From Firmicutes bacterium HGW-Firmicutes-9 (GTDB taxonomy: Bacteria; Bacillota; Clostridia; Christensenellales; CAG-138): a stretch of 64,000 nucleotides of DNA. The notes below the pieces were generated by a model. It did no database searches and was not told the DNA's origin. It saw only the letters and a program-made list of their open reading frames with translations. The translations under genes were made by a program, and so were the position numbers. Below, one piece after another: positions 61,486-64,000 of this stretch; the first letter of the stretch is position 1; the number at the start of each line of letters is the position of its first letter. The stretch spans positions 62,001 through 126,000 of the forward strand of contig PGZM01000007.1 in assembly GCA_002841395.1 (NCBI GenBank), in the 5' to 3' direction.

Positions 61486-62025
61486 CTAGCTTTGTTTGGT
61501 TTTCAGCTTCGCGCACTTCGCTTCCACACGATTACGGCAATCGTCTGCCAGCGGCAGATCTGCGCTGTTAAAGAGCACGAGATATACCTCCATCTCGTTC
61601 TGATCCAGAAACCGGCGAATCTGGGTAATCGCAACCGAGAGCGCAATCTCCTTCGGCATGCCGTAAATTCCCGCAGAGATCAGCGGAAATGCGATGCTGT
61701 TGATCCCGTTCTGCACCGCAAGAGTGAGCGAACGATCATAACAGGAGGCCAGCAGTTCCTGCTCGCGCTCGTGTCCGCCGCGCCAGATCGGCCCAACCGC
61801 ATGGATGATGTAGCGAGCCGGCAGCGCAAACCCGGGCGTGATCACGGCATCGCCCGTGCTGCAAAAGCCGATGGCGTCGCAGGCGTGCGTGAGTTCCTTG
61901 ACGCCCGCCGCGGTGAAGATCGCACCGCAGACTCCGCCACCCATCGCGAGCCGTTCGTTTGCGGCGTTTACGATGGCGTCCGTCTGCATCTTCGTTATGT
62001 CGTTTTTCACGATACTCAGCGGCAT
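61486..62025 (-). CDS. Macrodomain protein, putative O-acetyl-ADP-ribose deacetylase
   Basis: The 179-residue protein is a single macrodomain: N-terminal VKNDITKMQTDAIVNAAN, the ribose-binding loop NAANERLAMGGGVCGAIF (residues 21-38), and the phosphate loop FPLISAGIYGMPKE near 117-130. Such proteins hydrolyse O-acetyl-ADP-ribose or remove ADP-ribose from proteins. The substrate is not settled. It follows the c-di-GMP enzyme gene after a 3-base gap and appears co-transcribed; a functional link between them is not known. GAGAGG precedes the ATG. Confidence 0.93.
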   Translation of the reverse strand: MPLSIVKNDITKMQTDAIVNAANERLAMGGGVCGAIFTAAGVKELTHACDAIGFCSTGDAVITPGFALPARYIIHAVGPIWRGGHEREQELLASCYDRSLTLAVQNGINSIAFPLISAGIYGMPKEIALSVAITQIRRFLDQNEMEVYLVLFNSADLPLADDCRNRVEAKCAKLKTKQS

Positions 62026-62028
62026 GCT

Positions 62029-64000
62029 TCATTGCCTCTCTTCATCGATCCCGGATTCTGCCGTCTCTACATCCTGCAGCGCTAACCCCAGTACCCGCTC
62101 GATGAAAAGCTTTGAAATGTCGGGGTCGAATTGTTTGCCCGCGTTGCGCAAAATTTCGCTCGCAGCATCTTCACTTGGAATCCCTGCGCGATAGGAGCGA
62201 CCCTGCGTCATGGCGTCATACGCGTCAATGATCGCGATGATGCGCGAAATATATGGTATCTCCTCGCCGCTGAGCCCTTGCGGATACCCCGCGCCATCCC
62301 AGCGTTCGTGATGGCAGAGGATATAGCCCGCGATGCCCTGCAGTTCCGGAATGGTCAGCGCGATGCGGTAGCCAATCTCCGGATGGCGGCGGATCTCCGT
62401 CCACTCCATCTCTTCCAGCTGATCGGGTTTGCCGAGCACGCTGTTGCTGATGCCGATTTTTCCGATATCGTGCAGCATCGCAACGAGCTCAAGCGAGACC
62501 AGATCCGCCTCGTTGAGCGCGAGCTCTGCGCCGATGCGCCGCGCAAGCAGCGCCATGCGCTCGGCATGCTCCACCGTTTCGTTGCTCTTGGAGAACAGCA
62601 GTTCCTTGATGGTTGTAAGCAGCGTGCTGCGGATGCTCTGGTGCTCCAGCAGCTTCTTGCGGTACATGTGCTCTTCCGCGGTCTTCATGACTTCACTGAT
62701 AGTCTGCTCTTCTTTTGTCTTTGTGGCATACCCAAGCGAAATGCTTAAAAAGTAGTTCTGCTCGCGCGGCAGGGCTTTCTGTTCCTCAAACGCTGCATAG
62801 ATGCGCGTCACGATCCTGCTTGCTTCTTCTTCGCTCGTCTTTGGCAGAAGTACCGAAAATTCGTCTCCGCCTGTTCTTGCGACGATACCGTTGCCGCAGT
62901 TTGATCGCAGAAGGACGGCGGTCTCCATGATGAGCTTGTCGCCTTCGTTGTGCCCGAAGAGGTCGTTAGTGAGCTTGAGCGCGTTGACGTCGCCGGTAAT
63001 TACGGAGTAGGGTAAATCGTTTGCCGCGTCCAGCCGGTAGAGCTCCGTGTCAAAGTACATGCGGCTGTAGAGGCCCGTCATCACATCGTGAATGCTCAGA
63101 TACTCGATTCTGTCTTCCTTTTTCTTGCGATCCGTGATATCGCGGCTAATTCCGATCAAACCGGCTAGCTCGCCTTCGTCGTCGAAAAACGGCGTTTTGA
63201 GCGTCTCCGTGGTTATTTTTCGTCCGTCCGGATAGACAACCGACTCTTCAGACCGACTCTCCTTCTGGTGCAGAAGCACCGGTTCATCCTTGCTCATGAA
63301 CTGCTTCGCGGTTTCAGCATCATAAAGCTCAACATCCGTACTCCCGGTCATGCGCGCCCTGCTGATGCCGGAGGCATGCTCAAACGCGCGGTTGCAGCCG
63401 AGGTATACGCCGTTTTTATCCTTATAAAAAATATGATCCGGGATGGCGTCCAGAAGCGTACTCAAAAACCGGCTGGTTTCGCGGTGTCTGCGTTCGCTGG
63501 CGAGCAGCTCCTGTTCGCGCTCAAACTCGCGCGTGATGTCCTGTGCGATGCAGATATAATCGCAGGATTCATGGGAATCCGTGCGGTTGAGTATGCTGAC
63601 ATACAAATGTACACGAACAACCTCACCGTTCGATCTGATATACCGTTTAACGAGGTCATAATCGTCAATTTCACCTTTCAGCAACTTTTGAAACAATACA
63701 TGATCTTTGTTGATATCGTCCGGGTGTGTGTATGTTTGCCAGTTGGTCGCCCGAATCTGCTCCCGCGTCATGCCAAGCATTCTGGAATACGCGGAGTTGA
63801 CATAGGTAACAACATCATCTTTCTCGACGGCAATCCCAACCGGCGCTTGTTCGATGACTTTTTGAAAACGGATTTCACTATCGCTTAAGAGTTTTTCCGT
63901 GCGGAAGCTCTTTTGCTCATAAATGATAATAAGACACATTGCGAACGTGCCCAGCGGATAGATCAGCAGAACCGGAAGCGCGATGGTCGAAATCGTCGAG
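62029..64000 (-). CDS. Membrane PAS-PAS-GGDEF-HD-GYP protein (partial, N-terminus beyond window)
   Basis: This enzyme family both makes and breaks c-di-GMP. The frame stays open past the methionine at 63939 to the window edge and encodes hydrophobic residues (ALPVLLIYPLGTFAMCLIII), so the true start and more membrane helices lie outside. Counted from that methionine: PAS domain 1 (about 20-140), PAS 2 (about 150-270), a GGDEF domain (about 285-440) with intact RTGGDEFSVLLP, and HD-GYP (about 450-625) with LHDIGKIGI and HHERWDGAGYP. All key residues visible are kept, so both activities are possible. It is the first gene before the macrodomain protein, and c-di-GMP is the likely ligand of the riboswitch at 53675-53775. 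Confidence 0.93.
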   Translation of the reverse strand, partial: STISTIALPVLLIYPLGTFAMCLIIIYEQKSFRTEKLLSDSEIRFQKVIEQAPVGIAVEKDDVVTYVNSAYSRMLGMTREQIRATNWQTYTHPDDINKDHVLFQKLLKGEIDDYDLVKRYIRSNGEVVRVHLYVSILNRTDSHESCDYICIAQDITREFEREQELLASERRHRETSRFLSTLLDAIPDHIFYKDKNGVYLGCNRAFEHASGISRARMTGSTDVELYDAETAKQFMSKDEPVLLHQKESRSEESVVYPDGRKITTETLKTPFFDDEGELAGLIGISRDITDRKKKEDRIEYLSIHDVMTGLYSRMYFDTELYRLDAANDLPYSVITGDVNALKLTNDLFGHNEGDKLIMETAVLLRSNCGNGIVARTGGDEFSVLLPKTSEEEASRIVTRIYAAFEEQKALPREQNYFLSISLGYATKTKEEQTISEVMKTAEEHMYRKKLLEHQSIRSTLLTTIKELLFSKSNETVEHAERMALLARRIGAELALNEADLVSLELVAMLHDIGKIGISNSVLGKPDQLEEMEWTEIRRHPEIGYRIALTIPELQGIAGYILCHHERWDGAGYPQGLSGEEIPYISRIIAIIDAYDAMTQGRSYRAGIPSEDAASEILRNAGKQFDPDISKLFIERVLGLALQDVETAESGIDEERQ

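Noticed and set aside
1..64000. tRNA or rRNA genes, CRISPR arrays, insertion sequences, prophage or plasmid genes.
   Set aside because: None was seen on reading both strands. The hairpins and direct repeats found are explained as terminators, operators or intergenic palindromes.

Overview
The window looks like a chromosomal segment of a GC-rich (roughly 55-58%, estimated by eye) anaerobic member of the Bacillota, most likely class Clostridia. The grounds are the single-chain clade II type PurL, a formyltransferase separated from a PurO-type IMP cyclohydrolase, a split transketolase, a YesM/YesN-type sensor system, a Tad pilus locus without secretin genes, and GGAGG-type ribosome binding sites almost everywhere. 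The genus cannot be named from the sequence. There are no rRNA or tRNA genes, insertion sequences, prophage genes or CRISPR arrays.

Layout. (1) 73-1212: a DUF362/ferredoxin protein, with a paralogue at 38595-39740. (2) 13485 down to 1289: a de novo purine operon in the order gntR-purE-purC-purF-purM-purN/purO-purH-purD-purL, headed by its probable regulator, which has a clear promoter and operator. (3) 13873-18017: a MarR regulator and a heterodimeric ABC exporter. (4) 23250 down to 18076: carA and a carB-dapF gene fusion. (5) 32706 down to 23532: a sugar-sensing three-component system (YesN-type regulator, YesM-type kinase, binding lipoprotein) followed by a YtfQRT/YjfF-type furanose ABC transporter. 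(6) 34583-33105 and 34977-38409: araA divergent from araR-kinase-araD, with three copies of the candidate operator TTGTATTGA. (7) 39809-43496: a polytopic membrane protein, an FAD flavoprotein and a GtrA protein, probably for surface glycans. (8) 44939-43612: DUF192 and a DivIVA-like coiled-coil protein. (9) 57030 down to 45022: signal peptidase, a secreted NlpC/P60 lipoprotein, a c-di-GMP-I (GEMM) riboswitch with terminator, and a complete Tad/Flp pilus operon with three tandem pilins. (10) 57339-61413: a small GNAT, transketolase subunits and a polyprenyl-phosphate sugar transferase. (11) 64000-61486: a membrane PAS-GGDEF-HD-GYP protein, truncated by the window edge, and a macrodomain protein.

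How it fits together. Purine synthesis is almost complete here (purB, and purK if it is used, are not in the window). Arabinose is probably sensed outside the cell, imported, and converted by AraA, the kinase and AraD to xylulose 5-phosphate, which the split transketolase can use. The most notable regulatory story is c-di-GMP: a GEMM-I aptamer followed by an intrinsic terminator lies at the front of the pilus operon, and a cyclase/phosphodiesterase with intact motifs lies about 10 kb away. The most notable gene structures are two in-frame fusions, PurN-PurO (with a retained internal ribosome binding site) and CarB-DapF (joining unrelated pathways).
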